DNA from: Rhizomicrobium sp.
GTDB lineage: Bacteria > Pseudomonadota > Alphaproteobacteria > Micropepsales > Micropepsaceae
Length of the DNA stretch: 64,000 nt
Assembly: GCA_037200385.1 (NCBI GenBank)
Contig: JBBCGL010000001.1
Location: 310,001-374,000, forward strand
Reading direction: 5' to 3'
This document shows, one piece after another, positions 27,734 to 36,252 of this stretch. A program made the position numbers and the translations under genes. The notes under the pieces were generated by a model. That model searched no databases. It had not been told where the DNA came from and was given only the letters and a program-made list of their open reading frames with translations. How positions within the stretch are numbered: the first letter of the stretch is position 1; every line of letters begins with the position of its first letter.

Positions 27734-29782
27734 TCACCACAAATGAACGCGCTGCTCCGGCGGGATGTACATCTTGTCGCCGGGCTTCACGTCGAACGCC
27801 GCATACCAGGCATCGACGTTGCGCTCCGGTCCCACGGCGCGCCAGTGCGGTGGGCTGTGCGGGTTGGTCAGTACCTGCTGGCGCATCGCGGCGTCGGTGT
27901 ACTTGCCGCGCCATATCTGGGCGAAGGCAAGGAAGAAGCGCTGGTCGCCGGTGAAGCCGTCCAGCACCGGAGACGTCTTGCCGTTCAGCGAGGCGTGATA
28001 GGCCTGCAGCGCGATCGCGACGCCCGACAGGTCGCCGATGTTCTCGCCCATGGTCAGGCGGCCGTTGAGGTGCAGGCCGGGCAGGCCTTCGTAACCCTCA
28101 TATTGCGCGCCCAGCGCCGTGACGCGCTCTTCGAAGGCCTTGCGGTCGGTGTCGGTCCACCAGCTCTCCAGCGTGCCGGCGCCGGTGTATTTGCTGCCCT
28201 GGTCGTCGAAGCCGTGGCCGATCTCGTGCCCGATCACCACGCCGATGCCGCCATAGTTCACCGCATCGTCGGCATTGGGGTCGAAGAAGGGCGGCTGCAG
28301 GATCGCGGCCGGGAAGAAGATCGCGTTGAAGGATTGGGTGTAATAGGCGTTCACCGTCGGCGGCGTCATGCTCCACTCGTCGCGCACCACCGGCTGGTCG
28401 ATCCGCGCCAGCCGGTACTGCCACTCGAACGCGTTGGCACGTTCGGCGTCGCCGATGAGATCGTCCTTGCCGATGACGAGGCCCGAATAGTCGCGCCAGC
28501 GGTCGGGATAGCCGATATGCGGCGTGAAGGCGTGCAGCTTGTCGAGCGCCTTCTGCCGCGTGACCTCGCTCATCCAGGCGATCTTGCGGATGTCGGCGTC
28601 GTAGGCCTTCACGATATTGGCGACCAGCTGTTCCGCCTTGGCGCGCGTCTGCGGCGGGAAATACTTCGCGGCATAGAGCTTGCCGAAAGGATGGGGCAGG
28701 GCATTGTCGATCAGCGTCACCGCCCGCGTGTCGCGCGGCAGTTGCTGGGCTTGTCCGCCGATCACCTTGCCGTAGAAATCGAAGTCCGCGTCGTCCACCG
28801 CCTTGGGCAGGTAGTCCGCCATGGAATGCAGGTAGTGGACGGTCAGGTAGTCCTTCCACACCGCCAGCGGCGTCTTGGCGAAGGTCTGCGCCAGGGCGGG
28901 GAACGCGGTGTTCTCGCGCACGATCACCTTGCGGTCCGGCCCGATGCCCTGCGCCTTGAAGAACACGATCCAGTTGAAGCCCGGCGCGAAGGCCTGGAGG
29001 TCCTTCACCGTCATCGGATTGTAGGTCTTGTCCGCGTCGCGCCGCGCCGCCGAGGCCCAGTGCGACTTCGCGATCTCCTCTTCCAGCGCATAGACGGCCG
29101 CGGCCTGCGCCGGCGCGTCCTTGGCGCCAGCCAGCGTCAGCATCTGCGCGAGATAGGTCTTGTAGGCGTCGCGCGTCGCCGCCAAGCCCGCGTCGTCGGT
29201 CTTGAGGTAATAGTCGCGGTTCGGCATGCCGAGCCCAGACTGCGTCGCCGAGATCACATAGACCGTGGAGTTCTTGGCGTCCGGCGTGATGCGGTCGGCG
29301 GCGATGCTGTCGCCATCGCCGAACGAAGCGAACGCCGGATCGCCCATCAGCGCCGCGAGGTCATCATAGGATTTCAGCGCCGCGATGCGCGCCAGGTCGG
29401 GCTTGATCGGCGCCAATCCGCGCCTCTCGATGCCGGCCGTGTCGGTGAAACCGTCATAGAGGTCGAGGATCTGGTGCTCTTCCGGGCTCAGCGCCGTGGC
29501 CGGTTTCGCATGCAGGTCGGCGATCAAATCCTTCATCCGCTGCTCGGACAGGATGCGCAGCTCCTGGAACGAGCCGGTGGAGGTGCGGTCGGCCGGGATG
29601 GTCGTGCGCTTGAACCACGCGCCGTTGGCGTATTCGAAGAAGTCGTCGCCCGGCTTGACGCTGCGGTCCATGCCGCTGAGGTCGAAGCCCCAGGGACCGA
29701 TGGCGGCGCTGGGCGGTGGGGCCGCGACGGCGAGGCAGGCGGCCCCGGCCAGTGCGGCCAGGGCGACGACGGTCTTTTTCAT
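27734..29782 (-). CDS. M13 (neprilysin/PepO-like) zinc metallopeptidase, copy A
   Basis: Secreted metallo-endopeptidase of 682 aa. Signal peptide at residues 1-20 (MKKTVVALAALAGAACLAVA). Catalytic HEIGH in VIGHEIGHGFDDQG, third zinc ligand in ENIGDLSG, substrate motif VNAYY and the family-typical end HLW. Normal full length. It is last of three tandem paralogs on this strand, 30 bp after copy B, with a ribosome site AGGGAAAGAG. Confidence 0.93.
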   Translation of the reverse strand: MKKTVVALAALAGAACLAVAAPPPSAAIGPWGFDLSGMDRSVKPGDDFFEYANGAWFKRTTIPADRTSTGSFQELRILSEQRMKDLIADLHAKPATALSPEEHQILDLYDGFTDTAGIERRGLAPIKPDLARIAALKSYDDLAALMGDPAFASFGDGDSIAADRITPDAKNSTVYVISATQSGLGMPNRDYYLKTDDAGLAATRDAYKTYLAQMLTLAGAKDAPAQAAAVYALEEEIAKSHWASAARRDADKTYNPMTVKDLQAFAPGFNWIVFFKAQGIGPDRKVIVRENTAFPALAQTFAKTPLAVWKDYLTVHYLHSMADYLPKAVDDADFDFYGKVIGGQAQQLPRDTRAVTLIDNALPHPFGKLYAAKYFPPQTRAKAEQLVANIVKAYDADIRKIAWMSEVTRQKALDKLHAFTPHIGYPDRWRDYSGLVIGKDDLIGDAERANAFEWQYRLARIDQPVVRDEWSMTPPTVNAYYTQSFNAIFFPAAILQPPFFDPNADDAVNYGGIGVVIGHEIGHGFDDQGSKYTGAGTLESWWTDTDRKAFEERVTALGAQYEGYEGLPGLHLNGRLTMGENIGDLSGVAIALQAYHASLNGKTSPVLDGFTGDQRFFLAFAQIWRGKYTDAAMRQQVLTNPHSPPHWRAVGPERNVDAWYAAFDVKPGDKMYIPPEQRVHLW

Positions 29783-29812
29783 GGGCTCTTTCCCTGATGG
29801 TTCGCGGTCAAC

Positions 29813-31858
29813 TCACCACACCGGCACGCGCTTGTCCGGCGGCAGGTAGTACGTGTCGCCCGGCTTGACGCCGAACGCGGCGTACCAGCCGTCCGTGTTC
29901 CGCACCACGCCGTTGACGCGGTACTCCGATGGGCTGTGCGGGTTCGACAGCACCTGGCTGCGGATCGCCGCATCGCGGTGCCGCTCGCGCCAGCTCTGGG
30001 CATAGGCGATGTAGAAGCGCTGGTCGCCTGTCAGGCCGTCCAGCACCGGCGCCGGCTTGCCGTGCAGCGAGATGTGATAGGCCTTGAGCGCGATCACGAG
30101 GCCCGCGATGTCGGCGATGTTCTCGCCCAGCGTCAGCCTGCCGTTGATGTGCAGGCCGGGCAGGGGCGTGTACTGGTCGTACTGCGCCGCGATGGCGTCG
30201 CCGCGTGCCTTGAACGCCGTCAGATCGGCATCGCTGAACCAGTTCTCCAGCACGCCCTTGGCGTTGTATTTGGCGCCCTGGTCGTCGAAGGAATGGCTGA
30301 GCTCGTGGCCGATGGTGGCGCCGATCTCGCCATAGTTCACCGCGTCGTCGGCATTGGCGTCGAAATAGGGCGGCTGCAGGATGCCGGCCGGGAACACCAC
30401 CTCGTTCAGGTTGGGATTGTTGTAGGCGTTGTTGGTCGGCGGCGTCATGCCCCATTCGGTGCGGTCGACGGGATTGTCGATGCGCACGACTTCGCGGTGC
30501 CATTCGAACACGCCTGCGGCCTGCACGCTGCCCAGCAGGTCGCCGCGCGCGATGCTGAGCGCGGAATAGTCGCGGAACGTGTCCGGATAGCCGATCTTGA
30601 GCTGTGTCGCGTGCAGCTTGTCGAGCGCCTTGGCGCGCGTCGCCGGCGTCATCCAGGCCAGGGTGCGGATGTCCGCGTCGTAAGCCTTGAGCAGGTTGTG
30701 CACGAGGTCGAGCGCCTTGGCCTTGGCCTCCGGCGGGAAGTAGCGCGCGACATAGAGCTTGCCCAGCGCCTCGCCCATCGAGACGTCGAGCAGGCGGATG
30801 CCGCGGGTCGGGCGCTCGAGCTGCGCCGTCTTGCCGGCGAGCGCCGTGCCGTAGAATGCGAAATCGGTGTCGTCGACCGCCTTGGGCAGCAGCGAAGCCC
30901 AGCGATGCAGGTAGCGGATCGTCAGATAGTCGCGCCACACTTCGATCGGCGTGGCGGCGAACACCTTGGCGAGATTCGGGAAGGCCGATTTCTCCGCCAC
31001 GATGACCTTGCGGTCGCCCTTGGGCCCGGTCTCGGGAATGCCTGCGGCCCGGAACATCGCGTCCCAGTCGAAGCCCGGTGCCAGCGCCTTGAGCTGCGCG
31101 ATGGTCATCGGATTGTAGATCTTGTCCTCGTCGCGCCGGTCCTCCGCCGGCCAGCTGACCTGCGCCAGCGCGGCTTCGAGCGCATAGACCTTTTCCGCCC
31201 GCGCCGCCGCGTCGCCGGCGGCACCCGCGATGCCCAGCATGTCGGCGAGATACTTCTTGTATGCGGCCTGGGTCTCGACGATCTCCTTGTCGGTCTTCAG
31301 GTAGTAGTCGCGGTCCGGCATGCCCAGGCCCGACTGGTAGAGGTTGATCGAATAGACCTCCGAATTCTTGTCGTCGACGCCGATGTAGAATCCGAACGGC
31401 CCGTCCACGCCCAGCCGCGGATCGCCGATCGCCGCCGCCACGTCGCTCAGGCTCTTGTAGCCGGCGATCGCCGCCAGGTCCTTCTGCGCCGGCGCCAGGC
31501 CGTTCGCCTCGATCTGCGCGGTGTCCATATAGGCGTTGTAGAGGTCGCGCAGCTTGCGCCCTTCGGCCGTCAGCTTGTCGTCCGGCGTCTTGGCGAGGTC
31601 GGCGACCAGGCCCTTCAGCCGCGCCTCGTTCTGCAGGTCGAGCTCGAGGTTCACGCCCGAATAGGTGCGGTCGGCGGGGATGGTGTCGTGCTTCACCCAG
31701 TTGCCGTTGGCATAGAGGAAGAAGTCGTCGCCGGGCTTCACCGTCTTGTCGATATAGTCCAGGTCCACGCCCCAGGGCTTGACCTGCGGCTCGCCGCCGA
31801 GCGCCGCGGCGCTCATCACGATGGCGGCCGCGCCGAGCAGAAGAAGACTGCGTTTCAT
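29813..31858 (-). CDS. M13 (neprilysin/PepO-like) zinc metallopeptidase, copy B
   Basis: A 681-aa protein from ATG 31858, preceded by GAGGAT; the frame is open further up through the terminator. Signal peptide about 1-21. HELSH in TIGHELSHSFDDQG, ENIADIAG and the end VPVW. The usual NAYY/NAFY substrate motif reads NNAYNN here, a change near the substrate that could shift specificity. A terminator separates it from copy C upstream; copy A follows closely. Confidence 0.93.
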   Translation of the reverse strand: MKRSLLLLGAAAIVMSAAALGGEPQVKPWGVDLDYIDKTVKPGDDFFLYANGNWVKHDTIPADRTYSGVNLELDLQNEARLKGLVADLAKTPDDKLTAEGRKLRDLYNAYMDTAQIEANGLAPAQKDLAAIAGYKSLSDVAAAIGDPRLGVDGPFGFYIGVDDKNSEVYSINLYQSGLGMPDRDYYLKTDKEIVETQAAYKKYLADMLGIAGAAGDAAARAEKVYALEAALAQVSWPAEDRRDEDKIYNPMTIAQLKALAPGFDWDAMFRAAGIPETGPKGDRKVIVAEKSAFPNLAKVFAATPIEVWRDYLTIRYLHRWASLLPKAVDDTDFAFYGTALAGKTAQLERPTRGIRLLDVSMGEALGKLYVARYFPPEAKAKALDLVHNLLKAYDADIRTLAWMTPATRAKALDKLHATQLKIGYPDTFRDYSALSIARGDLLGSVQAAGVFEWHREVVRIDNPVDRTEWGMTPPTNNAYNNPNLNEVVFPAGILQPPYFDANADDAVNYGEIGATIGHELSHSFDDQGAKYNAKGVLENWFSDADLTAFKARGDAIAAQYDQYTPLPGLHINGRLTLGENIADIAGLVIALKAYHISLHGKPAPVLDGLTGDQRFYIAYAQSWRERHRDAAIRSQVLSNPHSPSEYRVNGVVRNTDGWYAAFGVKPGDTYYLPPDKRVPVW

Positions 31859-31880
31859 GGAAGATATCCTCGTGCTGCAA

Positions 31881-31915
31881 AGAAAAAGTGCCGCCGGGAG
31901 GGTTCCCGGCGGCAC
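31881..31915 (-). terminator. Intrinsic terminator between M13 copies C and B
   Basis: On the minus strand a perfect 12-bp stem GTGCCGCCGGGA / TCCCGGCGGCAC with a 4-nt loop is followed by TTTTTCTTT. It lies just after the copy C stop, so copy C can be transcribed alone. Confidence 0.9.
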
Positions 31916-31922
31916 GATGTGA

Positions 31923-33989
31923 TTACCAGAGATGCACCCGCTTCTCCGGCGGCAGGTAGTACTTGTCGCCCGGCTTCACGCCGAACGCATCGTACCAGGC
32001 GTCGATATTGCGCGTCGGCCCGATGGCGCGGAATTGCGACACGCTGTGCTCGTTGGAGAGCGTCTGCGTGCGCAGCGCATTGTCGCGGTACTTGGCGCGC
32101 CAGATCTGGCCGAAGCCCAGGAAGAAGCGCTGGTCGCCAGTGAAGCCGTCGAGCACCGGCGCCGGCTTGCCGTCCAGCGACAGGTGATAGGCCTTCAGCG
32201 CGATCGTCGCCCCCGCCAGGTCGGCGATGTTCTCGCCCAGCGTGTTGCGCCCGATGATGTGCAGGCCGGGCAGCGGCTCATAGGTGTCGAACTGATCCGA
32301 CAACGCGGAGGTCTTCGCCACGAACGCCTTGTTGTCGTCCGCTGTCCACCAGTCGCGCAGGATGCCGTCGCCGTCATACTTGGCGCCCTGGTCGTCGAAG
32401 CCGTGGCTGATCTCATGCCCGATCACCGCGCCGATGCCGCCATAGTTCACCGCATCGTCGGCGTTGGGATCGAAGAACGGCGCCTGCAGGATCGCGGCGG
32501 GGAACACGATCTTGTTGACCGACGGATCGTAATAGGCGTTCACCGTCTGCGGCGTCATTCCCCATTCCGTGCGGTCGACCGGATCGTCGAGCCGGACGAC
32601 TTCGCGGTGCCACTCGAAGGCCTGGCCCGCCTGCACGTCGGCGAGCAGCGCGCCCGGCGTCACGGCATAGGAAGAATAGTCGATCCACTTGTCCGGATAG
32701 CCGATATAGCGCTTGAGCTTGTGCAGCTTCTCCAGCGCCTTCACCCGCGTCGCTTCCGACATCCAGGGCAGGGTGTGGATATCGGCGTCATAGGCCTTGA
32801 GAAGGTTGCCGACGAGTTCCTCGGCCTTCTGCTTGGCGGAAGGCGGGAAGTATTTCGCAACATAGACCTTGCCCAGCGCCTCGCCGATCAGGCGGTCGAG
32901 CAGATGAACGCCGCGGGTCGCGCGATCGAGCTGCTGCTGCTGTCCGCCCAGCACCGTGCCGTAGAAGGCGAAATCGGTGTCGTCGAACGCCTTGGGCAGA
33001 TAGGCCGCGAACTGATGCAGGTAGTGCACCGTCAGGTAGTCGCGCCACACCGAGACCGGGGTCTGCGCGAAGATCTTCGCCAGCGCCGGGAAGGCGGATT
33101 TCTGGCTCGCGATGATGACGCGCTCGCCTTTGGGCGCGACGGCCGGAATGGCGGCTCCGGTGAAGAAGGCATCCCAGCGGAAATCGGGCGCGAAAGCCTT
33201 CAGCTCCGATATCTTCATCGGATTGTAGATCTTGTCCTCGTCGCGGTTTTCCGCCCGGGTCCAGTGCTCCTTGGCGATCTTGGCCTCGACGTCGTAGATC
33301 GCCTGGGCGCGCTGCGCCGCGTCCTTGGCGCCGGCCAGCGTCAGCATCTGCGTGAGATATTTGCGATAGGCGTCGCGGCTGGCGGCCAACGCCGCATCGT
33401 CGCGCAGGTAGTAATCGCGATCCGGCATGCCGAGGCCGCCCTGCGAGACCACCACGGAGTAAACATTGGAGTCCTTTTGGTCGACGCCGATGCTGAGATT
33501 GAACACGCTGGGCTCGTTCAGCCGCGGATCGACCATCGCGCGCGCGACGTCGTCCAGCGTCTTGATCCGGGCGATACGCGCCAGATCCGCCTTGGCCGGC
33601 GCCAACCCCTTCGCCTCGATCTGTGCCTGATCCATGAAGGCATCGTAGAGGTCGCGCACTTTGCGCTCTTCGGGCGTCAGCTCCTCGCGCGGCTTGGCCT
33701 GGAGTCCGGCCACGATATCCTTCATCCGCGTTTCGCTCAGGATGCGCAGGCTCTGGAAGGCGCCGATGCTGCTGCGCTCCGGCGGGATCTCGGTCGTCTT
33801 GAGCCAACTGCCATTGGCATACAGGAAGAAGTCGTCGCCTGGCTTGACGCTCCGGTCCATCGCCGTGAGATCGACGCCCCAGGCGCCGAGTTCGGGCTTG
33901 CCCGCGGGCGGCGCGTCGCCATTGCCGGCGGCCATTGCCGCGCCGGCCAGGCTCAAGGCCCCGGCCAAAAGAACAAGGCTGCGTCGCAT
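31923..33989 (-). CDS. M13 (neprilysin/PepO-like) zinc metallopeptidase, copy C
   Basis: A 688-aa protein from ATG 33989 with GGAG upstream. Signal peptide about 1-21 (MRRSLVLLAGALSLAGAAMA). HEISH in VIGHEISHGFDDQG, ENIADLAG, VNAYYDPSVNKIVFP and the end HLW. Same domain order as copies A and B: alpha-rich N-terminal lobe to about residue 440, then the catalytic lobe. Followed by its own terminator. Confidence 0.93.
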   Translation of the reverse strand: MRRSLVLLAGALSLAGAAMAAGNGDAPPAGKPELGAWGVDLTAMDRSVKPGDDFFLYANGSWLKTTEIPPERSSIGAFQSLRILSETRMKDIVAGLQAKPREELTPEERKVRDLYDAFMDQAQIEAKGLAPAKADLARIARIKTLDDVARAMVDPRLNEPSVFNLSIGVDQKDSNVYSVVVSQGGLGMPDRDYYLRDDAALAASRDAYRKYLTQMLTLAGAKDAAQRAQAIYDVEAKIAKEHWTRAENRDEDKIYNPMKISELKAFAPDFRWDAFFTGAAIPAVAPKGERVIIASQKSAFPALAKIFAQTPVSVWRDYLTVHYLHQFAAYLPKAFDDTDFAFYGTVLGGQQQQLDRATRGVHLLDRLIGEALGKVYVAKYFPPSAKQKAEELVGNLLKAYDADIHTLPWMSEATRVKALEKLHKLKRYIGYPDKWIDYSSYAVTPGALLADVQAGQAFEWHREVVRLDDPVDRTEWGMTPQTVNAYYDPSVNKIVFPAAILQAPFFDPNADDAVNYGGIGAVIGHEISHGFDDQGAKYDGDGILRDWWTADDNKAFVAKTSALSDQFDTYEPLPGLHIIGRNTLGENIADLAGATIALKAYHLSLDGKPAPVLDGFTGDQRFFLGFGQIWRAKYRDNALRTQTLSNEHSVSQFRAIGPTRNIDAWYDAFGVKPGDKYYLPPEKRVHLW

Positions 33990-34131
33990 CGCTGAGAACT
34001 CCACTGGATGGGTTGTGGCCGCGCGCGGCTGCGCGTCGCCGTCATGAATCTGCCGGCAATAGGTCAGAACTTCCCGGTCCTGCGCAAGTCACGGACGCGC
34101 GAGTGGGGCGGCCTTGACGATGCGCGGTGGC

Positions 34132-34920
34132 TTATTTCCCGTGGAACTTGGCAGGCCGCTTTTGCAGAAAGGCGGTGACCCCTTCCACGAAATCTTGTGT
34201 CTTTTGGGACTGCTCCTGCCCCTTCCGCTCCAGGTCGAGTTGCTCCTCGTAAGTGTTGAGCGGGCTCTGCCAGTAGAGATGGCGCGTCACGGTCAGCGAG
34301 GCCGGCCCGTCCGCCAGCTGATGCGCGAGCTTCAGCGCCTCGTCCATGAGCTCGTTGTCACCGGCCACACGGTTGATCAGGCCCCATTCGAACGCCTTCT
34401 CGGCGGGAAGGCGCTCGGCCAGCAGCGACAGCTCCTTGGCGCGCGCCAGTCCGATCAGGCGCGGCAGCAGCCAGGTCGAGCCGCCGTCCGGCACCAGTCC
34501 GATGCGCGTGAAGGCCTGGAGGAAATACGCCGACCGCGACGCCACCACGAGATCGCCCATCAGCGCGATGCTCATGCCGACGCCCGCCGCCGCGCCGTTC
34601 ACCGCGGTGACCAGCGGAATGGAGAGGTCGCGCAGGCGGCGCAGGAAGGGGTGATAGATGGTCTCCAGCGCATGACCGACGCCGGTCTCCTCGCCGCTGC
34701 CGCGCTCCGACAGGTTCGCGCCGGAACAGAAGCCGCGCCCCTCGCCGGTCAGGATCGCGGCGCGGAAGCCATTGTCCTTGTTCTCGATGAAGTCGATGGC
34801 CTTGGCCGCGCCGCGCACCAGCTTGGTGCCGGCCGCGTTCATCGCCTCGGGGTGATTGAGCGTGAGAACCGCCACCCGGCCATGCGCCGTGACATAGGCC
34901 CGATCGAATTCCGTGCGCAT
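34132..34920 (-). CDS. Enoyl-CoA hydratase/isomerase family protein
   Basis: Crotonase-fold enzyme of 262 aa, from ATG 34920 with GGAG upstream (the frame extends 16 codons further without a site). The oxyanion-hole segment is EGRGFCSGANLSERG; the second loop is NGAAAGVGMSIALMGDLVVA, followed by RIGLVPDGGSTWLLPRLIG. Asp rather than Glu stands in LVPDGG, as in isomerase-like PaaG members, so hydratase activity is less sure than fold. Fatty-acid or aromatic CoA catabolism is the likely role. Confidence 0.88.
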   Translation of the reverse strand: MRTEFDRAYVTAHGRVAVLTLNHPEAMNAAGTKLVRGAAKAIDFIENKDNGFRAAILTGEGRGFCSGANLSERGSGEETGVGHALETIYHPFLRRLRDLSIPLVTAVNGAAAGVGMSIALMGDLVVASRSAYFLQAFTRIGLVPDGGSTWLLPRLIGLARAKELSLLAERLPAEKAFEWGLINRVAGDNELMDEALKLAHQLADGPASLTVTRHLYWQSPLNTYEEQLDLERKGQEQSQKTQDFVEGVTAFLQKRPAKFHGK

Positions 34921-34965
34921 GACCCTATCTCCGCGATTTTGCCGCGCGGAGTATACGCACGATTT

Positions 34966-35019
34966 CACCGCCCCCTAGAGGGGAGGTCGGAAAATCGCGC
35001 TGCGATTTTCCGGGTGGTG
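34966..35019. repeat. Cloverleaf repeat, copy before the diguanylate cyclase stop
   Basis: The outer arms CACC and GGTG enclose hairpin CCCCT-AGA-GGGG and hairpin CGGAAAATCGC-GCT-GCGATTTTCCG. Same two-hairpin plan as 25226-25273, with an unrelated second-stem sequence that still pairs perfectly. This supports selection for structure. Confidence 0.75.
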
Positions 35020-35048
35020 GGATGCTTCCGCGCGGGCAACTGCCGCAA

Positions 35049-36098
35049 TTACGCAGCGTCAATTTCCAGCGCGCCCATGCGCGGATCGGTCTCCGCGATC
35101 ACGCAATTCCGTCCGGCATGTTTGGCCTGATAGAGGCACTGGTCGGCCCGCAGGATCAGCGCCGCCGAGTCCTCGCCGCCGTTCAGCTCCGCCACCCCGA
35201 TGGAGATGGTGATCGAGCCCAGCACGTCGCCGGTCGATTTCTTGACCAGCTTCTTGCTTTCGACGGTGCGGCGGATCTGTTCGGCGAGGCTGACCGCGGC
35301 GGCAAGTCCCGCCTGCCGCACGATCACCGCGAATTCCTCGCCGCCATAGCGCGCCGCGGTATCGCGGCCCTTGGTGTTCTCGGACAGGCAATTGGCCACC
35401 AGCCGCAGCACATGGTCGCCCGTCTGGTGGCCCCAGGTGTCGTTGAACGACTTGAACAGGTCGATGTCGCACAGGAAGAGCGCCAGGTTCTCGCCGCTCA
35501 ACCGCGCATCGGCGATGGCGGCCGCGAGTTCGCTGTCGAAGGCCTTGCGGTTGGCGATGCCGGTGAGCGAATCCGTCAGGCTTTCCTTGCGCACTTTGTC
35601 GAGCTGCGCGCGCAATTCGCCGACCTGCTGCGAGGATTGCTGCAGCTCGCGTTCGAGCGAGCGGGTGCGCGTCTCCATGGACTTGGTCGCCGCCACCAGA
35701 TTGCCGACCAGTTGGCGCAGCTCCTCCGGCGAATGCTCGCCCTTGAGTTCGCCGCGCGCCGCCGACAGTGTGTCGCCATAGGCGAGGGCGTGCCGGCTCG
35801 CCGCTTCCAGCTTGGCGATCGCCTCGTCCAGCGAGACGCCGACGGTCTCGCCGATCGATTCGACCGCGCGCTCGGTCCTGTTGCGGGTGAAGCTGCGGTC
35901 GCGCAATTCCTTCAGCACGGCCGGCGAGAAGACCCGGCGCGCCGCGATCATGTCGCCGATGACGTGGCCCACCGACGGATTGTCGCCCGCCGCATAGGAA
36001 TAGAAGAGCTCGTAATTCTCGGGCGTCGGCGTCACGTTGCACTCGCCCATCAGGGCGAGCGCGGTCCTGGCCAGCGCCTGTTCCCGCTCACTGCGCAA
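35049..36098 (-). CDS. Diguanylate cyclase (GGDEF)
   Basis: Makes cyclic di-GMP. At 349 aa, starting at TTG 36098 with GGAGA upstream. A helical N-terminal region with conserved TPTPENYELFYSYAAG (about 20-40), a coiled coil (about 130-175), then a GGDEF domain (about 180-335) with active GGEEF in ARYGGEEFAVIV and LTDSLTGIANRKAF. The inhibitory I-site RxxD is KGRD here, so feedback inhibition may be weak. No membrane helix: cytosolic. Confidence 0.92.
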   Translation of the reverse strand: MRSEREQALARTALALMGECNVTPTPENYELFYSYAAGDNPSVGHVIGDMIAARRVFSPAVLKELRDRSFTRNRTERAVESIGETVGVSLDEAIAKLEAASRHALAYGDTLSAARGELKGEHSPEELRQLVGNLVAATKSMETRTRSLERELQQSSQQVGELRAQLDKVRKESLTDSLTGIANRKAFDSELAAAIADARLSGENLALFLCDIDLFKSFNDTWGHQTGDHVLRLVANCLSENTKGRDTAARYGGEEFAVIVRQAGLAAAVSLAEQIRRTVESKKLVKKSTGDVLGSITISIGVAELNGGEDSAALILRADQCLYQAKHAGRNCVIAETDPRMGALEIDAA

Positions 36099-36252
36099 CG
36101 CTATCTCTCCACCGCGACACCCAAGCCTCTAACAGGGCTTGCGCGATAGTTGCCCCGAGGGTCGTAAAAAACCCTTAAGGGGAGCATTGAGGCGGCGCGG
36201 TACAGCGCCTAGATTGACAAAATATCACGCAATCTTCGTGGAAGGACATGAC

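Noticed and set aside
29808-31880. Alternative minus-strand frame across M13 copy B, and plus-strand frames across all three copies
   Set aside because: Arg/Ala/Gly-rich shadows; the M13 frames carry signal peptides and zinc motifs.
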